DNA of 64,000 bases, taken from Phocaeicola sp. (GTDB lineage Bacteria > Bacteroidota > Bacteroidia > Bacteroidales > Bacteroidaceae). The DNA lies in contig JARIAN010000053.1 in the NCBI GenBank assembly GCA_029257865.1, forward strand, positions 30,458 through 94,457. The letters are read 5' to 3'. A program made the position numbers and the translations under genes. Shown piece by piece: positions 55,428 to 63,869 of the stretch; the first letter of the stretch is position 1, and each line of letters begins with the position of its first letter. The notes under the pieces were generated by a model. The model was not told the DNA's origin. It ran no database searches and saw nothing but the letters and a program-made list of their open reading frames with translations.

Positions 55428-56588
55428 TTAAATCAGTTCATCAGAAGTATACCCTTTAGGTAATTCGCGGCAATTGTAGCTTGAAGCCATAATTTCACCG
55501 TAAGCTCCGGCAGAGCGGAGGGCAATCAGGTCACCTCGTTCCACTTTGTTTAAGTCGATAGCCTTTCCGAATACGTCAGATGATTCGCAGATAGGTCCTA
55601 CCACATCATAAGTCTCCATGGCTTTGTCGGACGTGATGTTTTCTATCTTATGATATGCTTGGTAAAGAGCCGGACGAATCAAGTCGGTCATGCCACCGTC
55701 TACGATAGCAAACTGCTTGTTGGTGCCCTGTTTTACATAGATTACTTTAGTAATCAAACTGCCGCACTGTCCCACTACCGAGCGTCCCAGTTCAAAGTGT
55801 AGAGTCTGTTGTGGGCGCAGGCGAAGGTGTTTGTGGTAAGTGGCGAAGTATTCTTCAAAGTTAGGGATAGGCTGGCGGTTAGGGTGTGCATAGTCAATAC
55901 CCAATCCACCGCCTACATTGATATGTTCCACGATAATCTGGCGTGCGTATAGTTTTTCTTGCAGTTCATTGACACGGTTGCATAGCGCAATGAAGTCACC
56001 CATGTCCAAGATCTGAGAGCCGATATGGAAGTGCAGTCCTACAAACTTGACATGGCTCATTTCCAGAGCGCGGTCAATAATCATATCCATATCCTGCATG
56101 CTGATGCCGAATTTGTTTTCAGCCAGTCCCGTAGTGATGTTGGCGTGAGTGTGTGCCCCTACATCTGGGTTGATACGGAAGGCCACGCGCGCAATCTTGT
56201 TCTTGGCTGCAGCCAGTTCGTTGATGACTTCCAGTTCCGGAATCGATTCCACATTAAAGCAGAAAATATCATAATCCAGTCCCAGGTTGATTTCCTTGTC
56301 GGTCTTTCCTACGCCGGCATACACGATTTTGCTTCCAGGGAATCCGGCTTTGATGGCTGCCTTGATTTCTCCTCCGCTCACGCAGTCCACTCCCAGTCCG
56401 CTTTCACGGATAATACTAAGGATTTTAGGATTTGCATTGGCTTTTACTGCATAGTGTACACAATATTTGTTATATCTGTCTGCTTCCTTGCGGATGGTGT
56501 TGAGTGTATTGCGAAGCAATTCCACATTGTAATAATAGAACGGAGTTTCCAGTTCTCTGAATTTATTGATAGGAAATGTTCCTTTCAT
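55428..56588 (-). CDS. lysA: Diaminopimelate decarboxylase
   Basis: LysA makes lysine from meso-diaminopimelate using PLP. The start 56588 (MKGTFPINKF) is chosen because an upstream ATG would run through the intergenic hairpin. The 386-residue protein has the PLP lysine K49 in HYAVKANANP, HFHIGSQ, GGGLGIDYAHPN and a C-terminal GAYGEIMASSYNCR. The usual EPGR motif reads ELGR, which I believe is normal in Bacteroides. It lies downstream of lysC with a hairpin between them. Confidence 0.94.
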   Translation of the reverse strand: MKGTFPINKFRELETPFYYYNVELLRNTLNTIRKEADRYNKYCVHYAVKANANPKILSIIRESGLGVDCVSGGEIKAAIKAGFPGSKIVYAGVGKTDKEINLGLDYDIFCFNVESIPELEVINELAAAKNKIARVAFRINPDVGAHTHANITTGLAENKFGISMQDMDMIIDRALEMSHVKFVGLHFHIGSQILDMGDFIALCNRVNELQEKLYARQIIVEHINVGGGLGIDYAHPNRQPIPNFEEYFATYHKHLRLRPQQTLHFELGRSVVGQCGSLITKVIYVKQGTNKQFAIVDGGMTDLIRPALYQAYHKIENITSDKAMETYDVVGPICESSDVFGKAIDLNKVERGDLIALRSAGAYGEIMASSYNCRELPKGYTSDELI

Positions 56589-56611
56589 AAGTAGATGAAT
56601 TGAGTTTGTTG

Positions 56612-56659
56612 AAAATAAAAACGGATGGCTCGGCTCATAAGGAAGCGTGCCATCCGTTT
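56612..56659 (-). terminator. Intergenic terminator or attenuator between lysC and lysA
   Basis: A perfect 11-bp stem (AAACGGATGGC at 56619-56629 with GCCATCCGTTT at 56649-56659) is followed on the minus strand by TTTTTATTTT-like sequence ending 24 bases before the lysA ATG. If it is only partly effective it would set the ratio of lysC to lysA transcript. Confidence 0.75.
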
Positions 56660-56704
56660 GCAAATATCTATTTGTCGGAGCGGATATGCCCGGCAAGGTA
56701 GTTT

Positions 56705-58024
56705 TTATTTATTGTTGAACAAAACATCGCTCAAGGCCTGTAAAGCCTTGTTCTTGTCCGCTTCACGAATCAAGAACGAGATGTTGTAGTTGCTTCCTCC
56801 AAAAGAAATCATACGTACAGGAATATCGCGCATAGCATCTAGTGCTCTAGCCTCAAATCCAATGTTTTCCCATTCCAAGTCGCCCACAACACATACAATG
56901 CACATATCATGGTCTACAGTTACAGTTCCGTACTTCTTCAGGTCGTTCAAGATTTCGTTCAAGTGTTTGGTGTTGTCAATTGACATAGACACTCCCACTT
57001 CCGAAGTACATATCATGTCAATAGACGTCTGGTAGCTTTCGAATATTTCGAACACTTTGCGTAAGAATCCGTGAGCTAGCAGCATACGGCTTGACTTGAT
57101 TTTGATGGCTGTGATGTTGTCCTTTGCTGCAACCGCCTTGATTTTTCCTTTTTCAGTGTCATTGGAAATCATGGTTCCAGGAGCTGTCGGTTCCATTGTG
57201 TTCAGCAAGCGTACAGGAATATTTGCATATTTAGCAGGCTGTATACAAGTAGGGTGCAGGATTTTGGCACCGAAATAAGCCAGTTCGGCAGCTTCTTCAA
57301 AATGCAACTGGCGTACCGGGGAAGTCTTGTCAACGATGCGAGGGTCATTATCGTGCATACCGTCGATATCTGTCCATATTTGGATTTCAGAAGCGTTTAC
57401 GGCAGCGCCAATTAGAGAGGCGGTGTAGTCACTTCCTCCACGTTGCAGATTGTCAATCTCGCCGTATGCGTTGCGACAGATAAATCCCTGGGTGATATAG
57501 ATTTCCTGTTCAGGGCAAGCGTCCAGCTGGATTGCGATTTTTTCACGGATATAGTTTAAGTCCGGTTCGCTGTTTTTGTCAGTACGCATAAACTCCAGGG
57601 CAGGAATCAGCGCAGCCTTTGCTCCCTGTTCGCACAGATAGTTAGTTACCATATTGGTAGAGATGATTTCTCCCTGTGCCAGAATTACTTTTTCTTCAAA
57701 CAGAGTGAAAATATCCTTCGTATAAGAGCGGATATAGTCGAATACAGACTTCACAAAATCCCAAGTCTTCTGTTTATATTCTTCAGTAGAATAAAGTTCT
57801 TCAATATGCTGTTTATATTTACTTTCCAGCTTATTGATGATTTCATTCGCACCTTCAGGATTTTTCTTATACAGATAATCCGAAATTTCAACCAATGTGT
57901 TGGTTGTACCTGACATAGCCGACAATACAACGATTTTCTGTTCGCCGTCAGTGATTAATTTGGCAACATCCTTCATTCTCTGTGCGGAGCCGACAGATGT
58001 TCCTCCAAACTTTAATACTTTCAT
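56705..58024 (-). CDS. lysC: Aspartate kinase (monofunctional)
   Basis: Aspartate kinase makes aspartyl phosphate, the first step to lysine, threonine and methionine. The 439-residue protein starts MKVLKFGGTSVGSAQRM with the kinase signature. It has QGFICRNAYGEIDNLQRGGSD for substrate binding and two C-terminal ACT regulatory regions (AVAAKDNITAIKIKSSRML and VCVVGDLEWENIG). No homoserine dehydrogenase domain is attached. Feedback control by an end-product amino acid is likely but cannot be specified. Confidence 0.95.
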   Translation of the reverse strand: MKVLKFGGTSVGSAQRMKDVAKLITDGEQKIVVLSAMSGTTNTLVEISDYLYKKNPEGANEIINKLESKYKQHIEELYSTEEYKQKTWDFVKSVFDYIRSYTKDIFTLFEEKVILAQGEIISTNMVTNYLCEQGAKAALIPALEFMRTDKNSEPDLNYIREKIAIQLDACPEQEIYITQGFICRNAYGEIDNLQRGGSDYTASLIGAAVNASEIQIWTDIDGMHDNDPRIVDKTSPVRQLHFEEAAELAYFGAKILHPTCIQPAKYANIPVRLLNTMEPTAPGTMISNDTEKGKIKAVAAKDNITAIKIKSSRMLLAHGFLRKVFEIFESYQTSIDMICTSEVGVSMSIDNTKHLNEILNDLKKYGTVTVDHDMCIVCVVGDLEWENIGFEARALDAMRDIPVRMISFGGSNYNISFLIREADKNKALQALSDVLFNNK

Positions 58025-58078
58025 TTCTAGTTTTCGAATTTAAGTGATTCTAAAAAATAATATGATATCTATAGCGCA

Positions 58079-58086
58079 CAAAGATA
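58079..58086 (-). promoter_or_regulatory. -7 element upstream of lysC
   Basis: On the minus strand this reads TATCTTTG, an exact match about 55 bases before the ATG. The leader is too short for a lysine riboswitch. No matching -33 element is seen. Confidence 0.4.
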
Positions 58087-58146
58087 GTCTTTTTCTTTAT
58101 TTGTGTAAAGAATCTAACGAAAAAACTATCATTTAAGCCGATTCTT

Positions 58147-58824
58147 TTACATTTGTTTAGTAAATTGATGCTCTTTGCATACATAAGTGATACCGGGGAA
58201 CTCATTGAGGAAGTTCAGGTTGTGGGTAGTCATGATGATGGCACTTCCTTGCCGGCAGATTTCGTGGAGCAGTGTCATGATGTTTCGTCCGGTTTCGATG
58301 TCCAGATTGCCGGTCGGTTCATCTGCCAGTATGATGCTCGGCTTGTTTAGGATGGCCCGTGCTATGACGATACGCTGCTGTTCTCCTCCCGAGAGTTCGC
58401 AAGGCATCTTGTATCCTTTATTATCCATTCCTACCATATTCAGCACTTCCGAGATGCGGTTCTGTATCTCCCGTTTGTTTTTCCATCCGGTAGCGCGGAG
58501 CACGAACTCCAGGTTATCATATACACTTCTGTCGGTGAGCAGTTGGAAATCCTGGAAGATGATACCGAGTTTTCGTCGCAATGCGGCGATATGGCGGGGT
58601 TTGATGGTGCGCATATTTTCTCCCATTACCCAAGCATCTCCGCAAGAAACGTCCATTTCTCCATAAATGGTTTTAAGGAAACTGGATTTTCCGCTTCCTA
58701 CTTTTCCGATGAGATACACAAACTCCCCTTTGTGCAGTTCGAAATTGATGTCGGAGAGTATGTTGTATTCTTTTTGGTCTATGTTCACTCCTTGATATTT
58801 GATGAGTATATCTTCTGTATTCAT
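58147..58824 (-). CDS. ftsE: FtsE-like ABC transporter ATP-binding protein
   Basis: FtsE works with FtsX to activate peptidoglycan hydrolases in cell division. The 225-residue ATPase has Walker A IGKVGSGKSSFLK, the Q-loop IFQDFQLLTDRSVYDN, signature LSGGEQQRIVIARA and Walker B ILADEPTGNLD, all in FtsE-like context. No ftsX is adjacent, as often seen in Bacteroides. It lies 34 bases after the hisF-hisE fusion on the same strand, and a separate promoter was not found. Confidence 0.88.
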   Translation of the reverse strand: MNTEDILIKYQGVNIDQKEYNILSDINFELHKGEFVYLIGKVGSGKSSFLKTIYGEMDVSCGDAWVMGENMRTIKPRHIAALRRKLGIIFQDFQLLTDRSVYDNLEFVLRATGWKNKREIQNRISEVLNMVGMDNKGYKMPCELSGGEQQRIVIARAILNKPSIILADEPTGNLDIETGRNIMTLLHEICRQGSAIIMTTHNLNFLNEFPGITYVCKEHQFTKQM

Positions 58825-58858
58825 TGTTTGATGTTGGGTTTTTAGTTTGAAAAATGGT

Positions 58859-59398
58859 TTAATGTTTTTTCCACGTATCGCTATGCCTTTCTTTCAGTTC
58901 ATTGGCCAGGTCTTCTATCCTATAGCCTTTTGAAGTGAGCAGTACGATGAGGTGGTAAAGCAGGTCGGCCCCCTCGTAGATGAGTCTTTCATCGGAGCCG
59001 TTGCACGCTTCAATCACCGTTTCTACCGCTTCTTCTCCTACTTTTTGTGCCATTTCATCAATCAGTTCCGAGTGGTTGATGGCTGTAGAGTTGATGGATA
59101 TTTTGTCGGCTCCAGCATTTAGCAGTCGTTCTACATCTGCCAGTTGGCTGATGCCCCCACCCACAGTGAAAGGGATATTGATATGTGCAGCCACACGTTC
59201 CACCAGTTCAGTCAATGTTTTCCGCTGTTCGTTGCTGGCGGTGATGTCCAGGAAGACCAGCTCGTCGGCTCCTTGTCGGCTGTAGAATTCGCCCAACTCT
59301 ACCGGGTCGCCTGCATTTCGCAGTTCCATAAAGTTAGTGCCTTTTACAGTTTGTCCGTTTTTGATGTCCAAACACGGGATGATTCGTTTTGTCAACAT
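58859..59398 (-). CDS. hisF: In-frame fusion of truncated HisF and truncated HisE
   Basis: Residues 1 to about 116 are the start of HisF, the cyclase of histidine synthesis: [15 protein letters not shown] with Asp11, and [17 protein letters not shown]. From about residue 117 the sequence is the end of the PRA-pyrophosphohydrolase His[37 protein letters not shown]. The second half of HisF (including the catalytic Asp near 130), all of HisI and the first part of HisE are missing. The join lies near 59042-59056. Neither half should be active alone. The frame is open, so this looks like a deletion of roughly 0.8 kb by size of the missing parts, or an assembly artefact. Confidence 0.88.
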   Translation of the reverse strand: MLTKRIIPCLDIKNGQTVKGTNFMELRNAGDPVELGEFYSRQGADELVFLDITASNEQRKTLTELVERVAAHINIPFTVGGGISQLADVERLLNAGADKISINSTAINHSELIDEMAQKVGEEAVETVIEACNGSDERLIYEGADLLYHLIVLLTSKGYRIEDLANELKERHSDTWKKH

Positions 59399-59410
59399 AT
59401 CCTTGAATGA

Positions 59411-60133
59411 TTAAGAAGTGAAGCGGCTAAGCTCTTTCAGTGTGATTTTACCTTCATATAATGCTTTCCCGAACACTACGGCAGGAATACCGGCTTCTTC
59501 CAACTGGTAGATGTCGTCAATGCTGCTTACTCCTCCGCTGGCAATCAGGTAAATGTCAGGAAAGTGTTTCAGAATACCTCGATAAAGAGAAAGGGAAGGA
59601 CCTTCCAGCATACCGTCTTTAGAGATATCTGTGCAAAGAATCTTTTCCATTCCCGAATTGATATAAGACTCGAGGAAAGGAATCAGTTGGGTAGGAGTTG
59701 TCTCTTTCCAACCATTTATTGCAATGCAGTTGTCTTTTACATCTGCTCCTAAGATAAAGTGATGGTTCCCATACTTTTCCATCCAGGCCTTTACCGTTTG
59801 CGGCTCTTTTGCTGCCAGGCTTCCTATAGTAACCATTTGCGCACCGTTTTCGAGGGCGATGTTCAAGTCTGATTCGCTCTTGACACCTCCTCCAAAATCG
59901 ATTATCAATGAAGTGCGGCTGGCAATCTGTTCCAGAATCCGGTAGTTGACCACATGGTGTGAGGCAGCTCCGTCCAGGTCAACAATATGGATTCGTCGTA
60001 TTCCATATGATTCAATTTCTTTGGCCACTTCTATCGGGTCTATCTGATATTCAGTTCTTGTTTCATAACAACCTTGTGATAGGCGGACACATTTTCCGTT
60101 TATCAAGTCAATAGCGGGAATAATTTCAATCAT
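59411..60133 (-). CDS. hisA: Phosphoribosylformimino-AICAR ribotide isomerase
   Basis: HisA opens and rearranges the ProFAR sugar in histidine synthesis. The 240-residue TIM barrel has the paired catalytic aspartates D9 in PAIDLINGKCVRL and D131 in GADVKD, the phosphate-binding IIDFGGGVKS and IASGGVSSIDDI, and CTDISKDGMLEGP. It is complete. It lies 9 bases downstream of hisH and 12 bases before the HisF'-'HisE fusion. Confidence 0.96.
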   Translation of the reverse strand: MIEIIPAIDLINGKCVRLSQGCYETRTEYQIDPIEVAKEIESYGIRRIHIVDLDGAASHHVVNYRILEQIASRTSLIIDFGGGVKSESDLNIALENGAQMVTIGSLAAKEPQTVKAWMEKYGNHHFILGADVKDNCIAINGWKETTPTQLIPFLESYINSGMEKILCTDISKDGMLEGPSLSLYRGILKHFPDIYLIASGGVSSIDDIYQLEEAGIPAVVFGKALYEGKITLKELSRFTS

Positions 60134-60142
60134 AATATCTGT

Positions 60143-60736
60143 TTATTTTTCTAGATTCAGAAAATTTTTAAGGATAAGTTCTCCTATGTTTCCACTTTTT
60201 TCCGGGTGAAACTGTGTGGCATAAAAATTGTCTTTATGCAAAGCGGCGCTGAATGGTAATACATATTCTGTCTGTGTAGCCGTATGAGAGTTGACCGGAA
60301 CATAATAGCTATGTACGAAATAGGAGTATGCATCTTGTGGAATACCTTTGAAAAGTGCCTCGTCGGTATGATGCAAGGTGTTCCATCCCATGTGCGGAAT
60401 CTTGAAACCGGGATTGGCTGGAAACTTTTTGACAGGCGAATGGAAGATGTCTAGACAGTCCACATTGCCTTCTTCCGAATGCCTGCACATCAGCTGCATA
60501 CCTAGGCAAATGCCCAGCACCGGTTGTTTCAAGTCTTTGATGACTTGGTCCAGATGCTGCTGTCGCAAGTATAGCATTGTGTTTTTAGCTTCGCCCACTC
60601 CGGGAAAGATAACCTTGTCGGCCGACAATAACTCTTCCGTGCTGGAGGTGACCAGAGGAGTTACTCTCAAGCGCTGAAGGCAATGGCTGACCGAGAACAC
60701 ATTCCCTGCATTGTATTTTATGATAGCAATTTTCAT
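60143..60736 (-). CDS. hisH: Imidazole glycerol phosphate synthase glutaminase subunit
   Basis: HisH supplies ammonia from glutamine to HisF. The 197-residue class I amidotransferase has the nucleophile C77 in LGICLGMQLM and the His177/Glu179 of the triad in FHPEKSG. It also has KIPHMGWNTL and YFVHSYYVP. It appears intact, but its partner HisF is truncated downstream, so the synthase complex should not form normally in this strain. Confidence 0.95.
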   Translation of the reverse strand: MKIAIIKYNAGNVFSVSHCLQRLRVTPLVTSSTEELLSADKVIFPGVGEAKNTMLYLRQQHLDQVIKDLKQPVLGICLGMQLMCRHSEEGNVDCLDIFHSPVKKFPANPGFKIPHMGWNTLHHTDEALFKGIPQDAYSYFVHSYYVPVNSHTATQTEYVLPFSAALHKDNFYATQFHPEKSGNIGELILKNFLNLEK

Positions 60737-60767
60737 AAATCAAGATATTTTTTAGCTTGTCGATTTG

Positions 60768-60775
60768 CAAAAATA
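60768..60775 (-). promoter_or_regulatory. -7 element upstream of hisH
   Basis: On the minus strand this reads TATTTTTG, an exact -7 match 31 bases before the ATG. No clear -33 element is seen. Confidence 0.4.
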
Positions 60776-60841
60776 ACAAATTATTATTTATGTGATAATT
60801 TTGGCGACAAAAAGTTTGGTAGGTAGTGTGGGGAAGGGCAT

Positions 60842-60883
60842 AAAAAAGAAGAAGCTCCTCAAGGCATGTCAAGGGAGCTTCTT
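60842..60883 (-). terminator. Terminator of the sulfatase gene
   Basis: A perfect 10-bp stem (AAGAAGCTCC at 60849-60858 with GGAGCTTCTT at 60874-60883) is followed by six T on the minus strand (60847-60842). It separates the sulfatase from hisH. Confidence 0.85.
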
Positions 60884-60901
60884 GGAGTGAAAGCAGCGGT
60901 A

Positions 60902-62395
60902 TTAGTAATTGGTGACTTTTCCGGTTTCTCGTTTCAGTTGTTCCATACGCATCATCATCTGGCGGACTCTGCGAGGATCTTTATCGGCCAAGTTATTCTT
61001 TTGTTCAGGGTCTTGTTTGATTTGATACAGTTCATATTGTTTGGATATGCCGGGGTAAGGAGGAATCATAATCCAGTCGCCTTGGCGGTAAGCATAGTTG
61101 AACATCCCTTCGATGACTAGTTCGGAACGTCCTTTTTCGCTGCGTCCCAGGAATGCATTGAGTGTGTTTTGGCTGTCAAGCTTTTCATGGTAAGTCTGTC
61201 CGGTCAGAACTGCCAATGATGCCAGCAAGTCCATTTGGCAGACCATGGTATTAGATACGCCCGGCTTGATTTGTGCCGGCCATCTTACTATAAACGGGAT
61301 GCAGGTACCTCCGTTATATCTGGTAGTTTTCCATCCTCTGTATGGGCCAGCCGGTTTGTGGTTTCCTACCAATTCTTCAGCCTGGTCTTGGTATCCGTCA
61401 TCTAAGACCGGTCCGTTGTCGCTAGTCAAGATGACTAGTGTGTTCTCGGCGAGTTCCAGCCGGTCCATCTCTTTAAGAAACTCTTGCACGCACCAGTCGG
61501 CTTCCAAAATGACATCGCCACGAGGTCCCATACCCGACTTTCCGATAAAACGTTCGTTGGGAACACGTGGCACATGAGGCTGATGCAAGCCGTAGTAAAG
61601 GAAAAAGGGTTTGTCTTTATTCTCATTCAAGAACATTTTGGCCTTGTTGAGGAAGAGTTCTGCCATATCCTCGTCTTTCCACTGTGCCTTTTTCCCGCCG
61701 GTTTGAAAGCCGATGCGAGGCACACCATTTACAATGGAGCCTCCATGGCCTACACTAGGATGCATACGCAGCAGTTCCGGATTGTTTTTCCCCGTGGGTT
61801 CTCCTTTAAAGTTTTCTTTATAGTTGACATAGAGAGGATCGTTGTCTTCAAGTCCTACTCCCATGCCGTTTTCTATAAAAATGCAAGGGACTCGGTCATT
61901 GGTGGCAGCTTGTATGAATGAGTAGTCGTATCCTACCTCTTTTGCTCCCGGGTAGATTTTCTTGTTCCAGTCTACCGCCCCGTCGCCTAATCCCAGATGC
62001 CATTTTCCTACCGCTCCAGTTACATATCCTGCCTGTTGCATGATTTTAGGCAGTGTTACTCGTTTGGTATCAATGATAAGAGCTGCATTTCCGGGTAGGA
62101 TTTTAGCGTCGGTGTTAGTCCAAGGGTATAATCCTGTGAGCAGTGAATAACGGCTGGGAGTAGAGGTGGCGGCGGTACAATGGGCATCGGTAAACCGGAG
62201 CCCTTCTTGTGCAATACGGTCCATTCCGGGAGTTTGTATATTTTGTGCGCCGTAGCAGCTCAAGTCTCCATAACCTAGGTCGTCTGCTTCTATGATGATG
62301 ATGTTAGGGAGTTTGTTTTCCAGGATTTGCCCCATCAGTGTTGTGGGGATACTCAATCCTGCCATACAGGCCAGTAAGTTGATATGTTTATTCAT
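60902..62395 (-). CDS. Serine-type sulfatase (S1 family), secreted
   Basis: The 497-residue enzyme removes sulfate from a glycan or other sulfate ester. It has a signal peptide (about 1-23), the metal aspartates D38-D39 in EADDLGYGDLSCYG and the sulfatase signature STPSRYSLLTG at 78-88. Ser78 takes the place of Cys, so a serine-type maturase of the anSME type would convert it to formylglycine. VTGAVGKWHLGLGD carries the conserved Lys and His. The substrate cannot be read from the sequence. No other glycan gene is adjacent. Confidence 0.93.
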   Translation of the reverse strand: MNKHINLLACMAGLSIPTTLMGQILENKLPNIIIIEADDLGYGDLSCYGAQNIQTPGMDRIAQEGLRFTDAHCTAATSTPSRYSLLTGLYPWTNTDAKILPGNAALIIDTKRVTLPKIMQQAGYVTGAVGKWHLGLGDGAVDWNKKIYPGAKEVGYDYSFIQAATNDRVPCIFIENGMGVGLEDNDPLYVNYKENFKGEPTGKNNPELLRMHPSVGHGGSIVNGVPRIGFQTGGKKAQWKDEDMAELFLNKAKMFLNENKDKPFFLYYGLHQPHVPRVPNERFIGKSGMGPRGDVILEADWCVQEFLKEMDRLELAENTLVILTSDNGPVLDDGYQDQAEELVGNHKPAGPYRGWKTTRYNGGTCIPFIVRWPAQIKPGVSNTMVCQMDLLASLAVLTGQTYHEKLDSQNTLNAFLGRSEKGRSELVIEGMFNYAYRQGDWIMIPPYPGISKQYELYQIKQDPEQKNNLADKDPRRVRQMMMRMEQLKRETGKVTNY

Positions 62396-62934
62396 AATTA
62401 CTCAATTTTCGGATTTAGATTTTTTTGTGAAATTAAAAGGGCTTTAAGTACCCCATATATTATGGAAAATGAGTAAATTAGATGTCGCCAAACACAACTA
62501 CTCAATACTTAAAGCCATGAGCAAAAATACTAATATTCCATCAGAAATCTGTAATTTATTCAATAAGAATCGTCTTCCGCTCGTTGTTTCTACCTTTATT
62601 GCCGTATTCATATATTTAACACTTCGTTAAATTTGTAACTAATTCGTTGAAGATAAATAAGTTAATTAGGGTTTACTGAAAACTATTTTTAGCATAATAT
62701 TAACTGACAATACTTCGGTAAATTTTTACCGATAAATTAAAATTAAACAATAGAATCGGTGTTAGCCGATTCAAAATTACATTAAAGAGATCATTGAAAT
62801 ACTGTCAATAATGAATCGTTAAGGAGTAAGAAAAGGGATGATAAATATATGCTAGACAGCTGAAATTTAAGAGGAAAAATATTGCATAATTCATTAATTA
62901 TTAGTAAATTAGAAGTCTCTTACCACTTTTAATT
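62396..62934. other. Region left of the transposase, with an 11-bp inverted repeat and a short open frame
   Basis: GGCTTTAAGTA (62440-62450) and TACTTAAAGCC (62506-62516) are a perfect inverted repeat 55 bases apart. ATG 62469 opens a 53-codon frame to 62630 (MSKLDVAKHNYSILKAMSKN) that resembles the start of some transposases in style, but I cannot place it. The rest is AT-rich. TTCGTTAAA at 62623-62631 is the inverse of a sequence just after the transposase and may be the element's left end. Confidence 0.3.
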
Positions 62935-63848
62935 ATGACTAAAGAATCACTCCTTATGCAATACCAATCCGAGTGCAGAAATGCTCTCGAATCAGTTGTA
63001 AATATAAGCAAATCTTTCCAGAAAGTATTCATGGATGCAATAAAATTGTTCATGGCTATACCTGACCGCATGACCGCATCAATTTCCTGCAAATGGGACG
63101 ATATGGATGTTTCTCGAAACAGACATACCGCAACAATTTTGAGAATGATGACTTTGACTGGTTTACCTTCAATGAAACCATCATCAGAGAGCACCTTAAA
63201 GGTAGTCGTAAGGCGATAGCCGTTGAACCGTCTTTCATTCCAAAATCAGGTAGCCAAACGCCATGGATTGGCTATTTCTGGTCCGGTTGTGCCGGCGAAT
63301 ACAAACGCGGACGTCCAAAATTGTATGACGGAAAGATTGACTTTGAAAATCTGGACATTACAAGATGTACCGAATACAAAGTGAACAAGGGTAAACTTTA
63401 CGGACTGAAAGCATACTCCAAAGCACTTAAACGCTTTGTGAGTCTGGCTGTATGATATCCTATTGATGGAAGAAAAGACAAATGGCAGCTGTATTTCTCT
63501 ACGAACGAAATACAGAATGCACAGGAGGTTCTGGACTTTTACAGGACACGTTTCCAGTTCGAATTCTGTTTTCGTGATGCCAAGCAATATGCCAGAATAA
63601 CAAACTGTCAGTCTACTGACCTCAGGAAACTGGCTTTTCACTTTAATGCATCACTTGCTGCGATAAACCTTGCAAAAGCTGCCTGTAAGAGGATGGGAAT
63701 AAAATATTCCATATCATCATGCAAGTCAGTCATACACAATGCTTACATGCTTGAACGATTTATTTGCGTGTCTGGGATTGAACCAAACACGCAATTAATT
63801 GACAAACTTTTCAAAGAACTCATTTTATTTACTGCCAGAGCCGCTTAG
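62935..63848 (+). pseudogene. IS4-superfamily transposase, disrupted
   Basis: The frame starts at ATG 62935 (MTKESLLMQYQSEC). An exact 8-bp tandem duplication GACCGCAT (63064-63071 and 63072-63079) shifts it; removing one copy restores PDRINFLQMGRYGCF. The frame then runs to TGA 63453-63455 and continues in the same frame (YPIDGRKDKWQLYF) to TAG 63846-63848. YRTRFQFEFCFRDAK matches the IS4-family Y-(2)-R-(3)-E-(6)-K signature exactly. Two lesions mean it cannot make a full transposase. The insertion therefore cannot move by itself. Confidence 0.87.
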
Positions 63849-63869
63849 GATTGGCGAATTTTTAACGAA

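Noticed and set aside
57990-58146. Lysine riboswitch before lysC
   Set aside because: The leader from the -7 element to the ATG is only about 50 bases and no L-box helices are visible.
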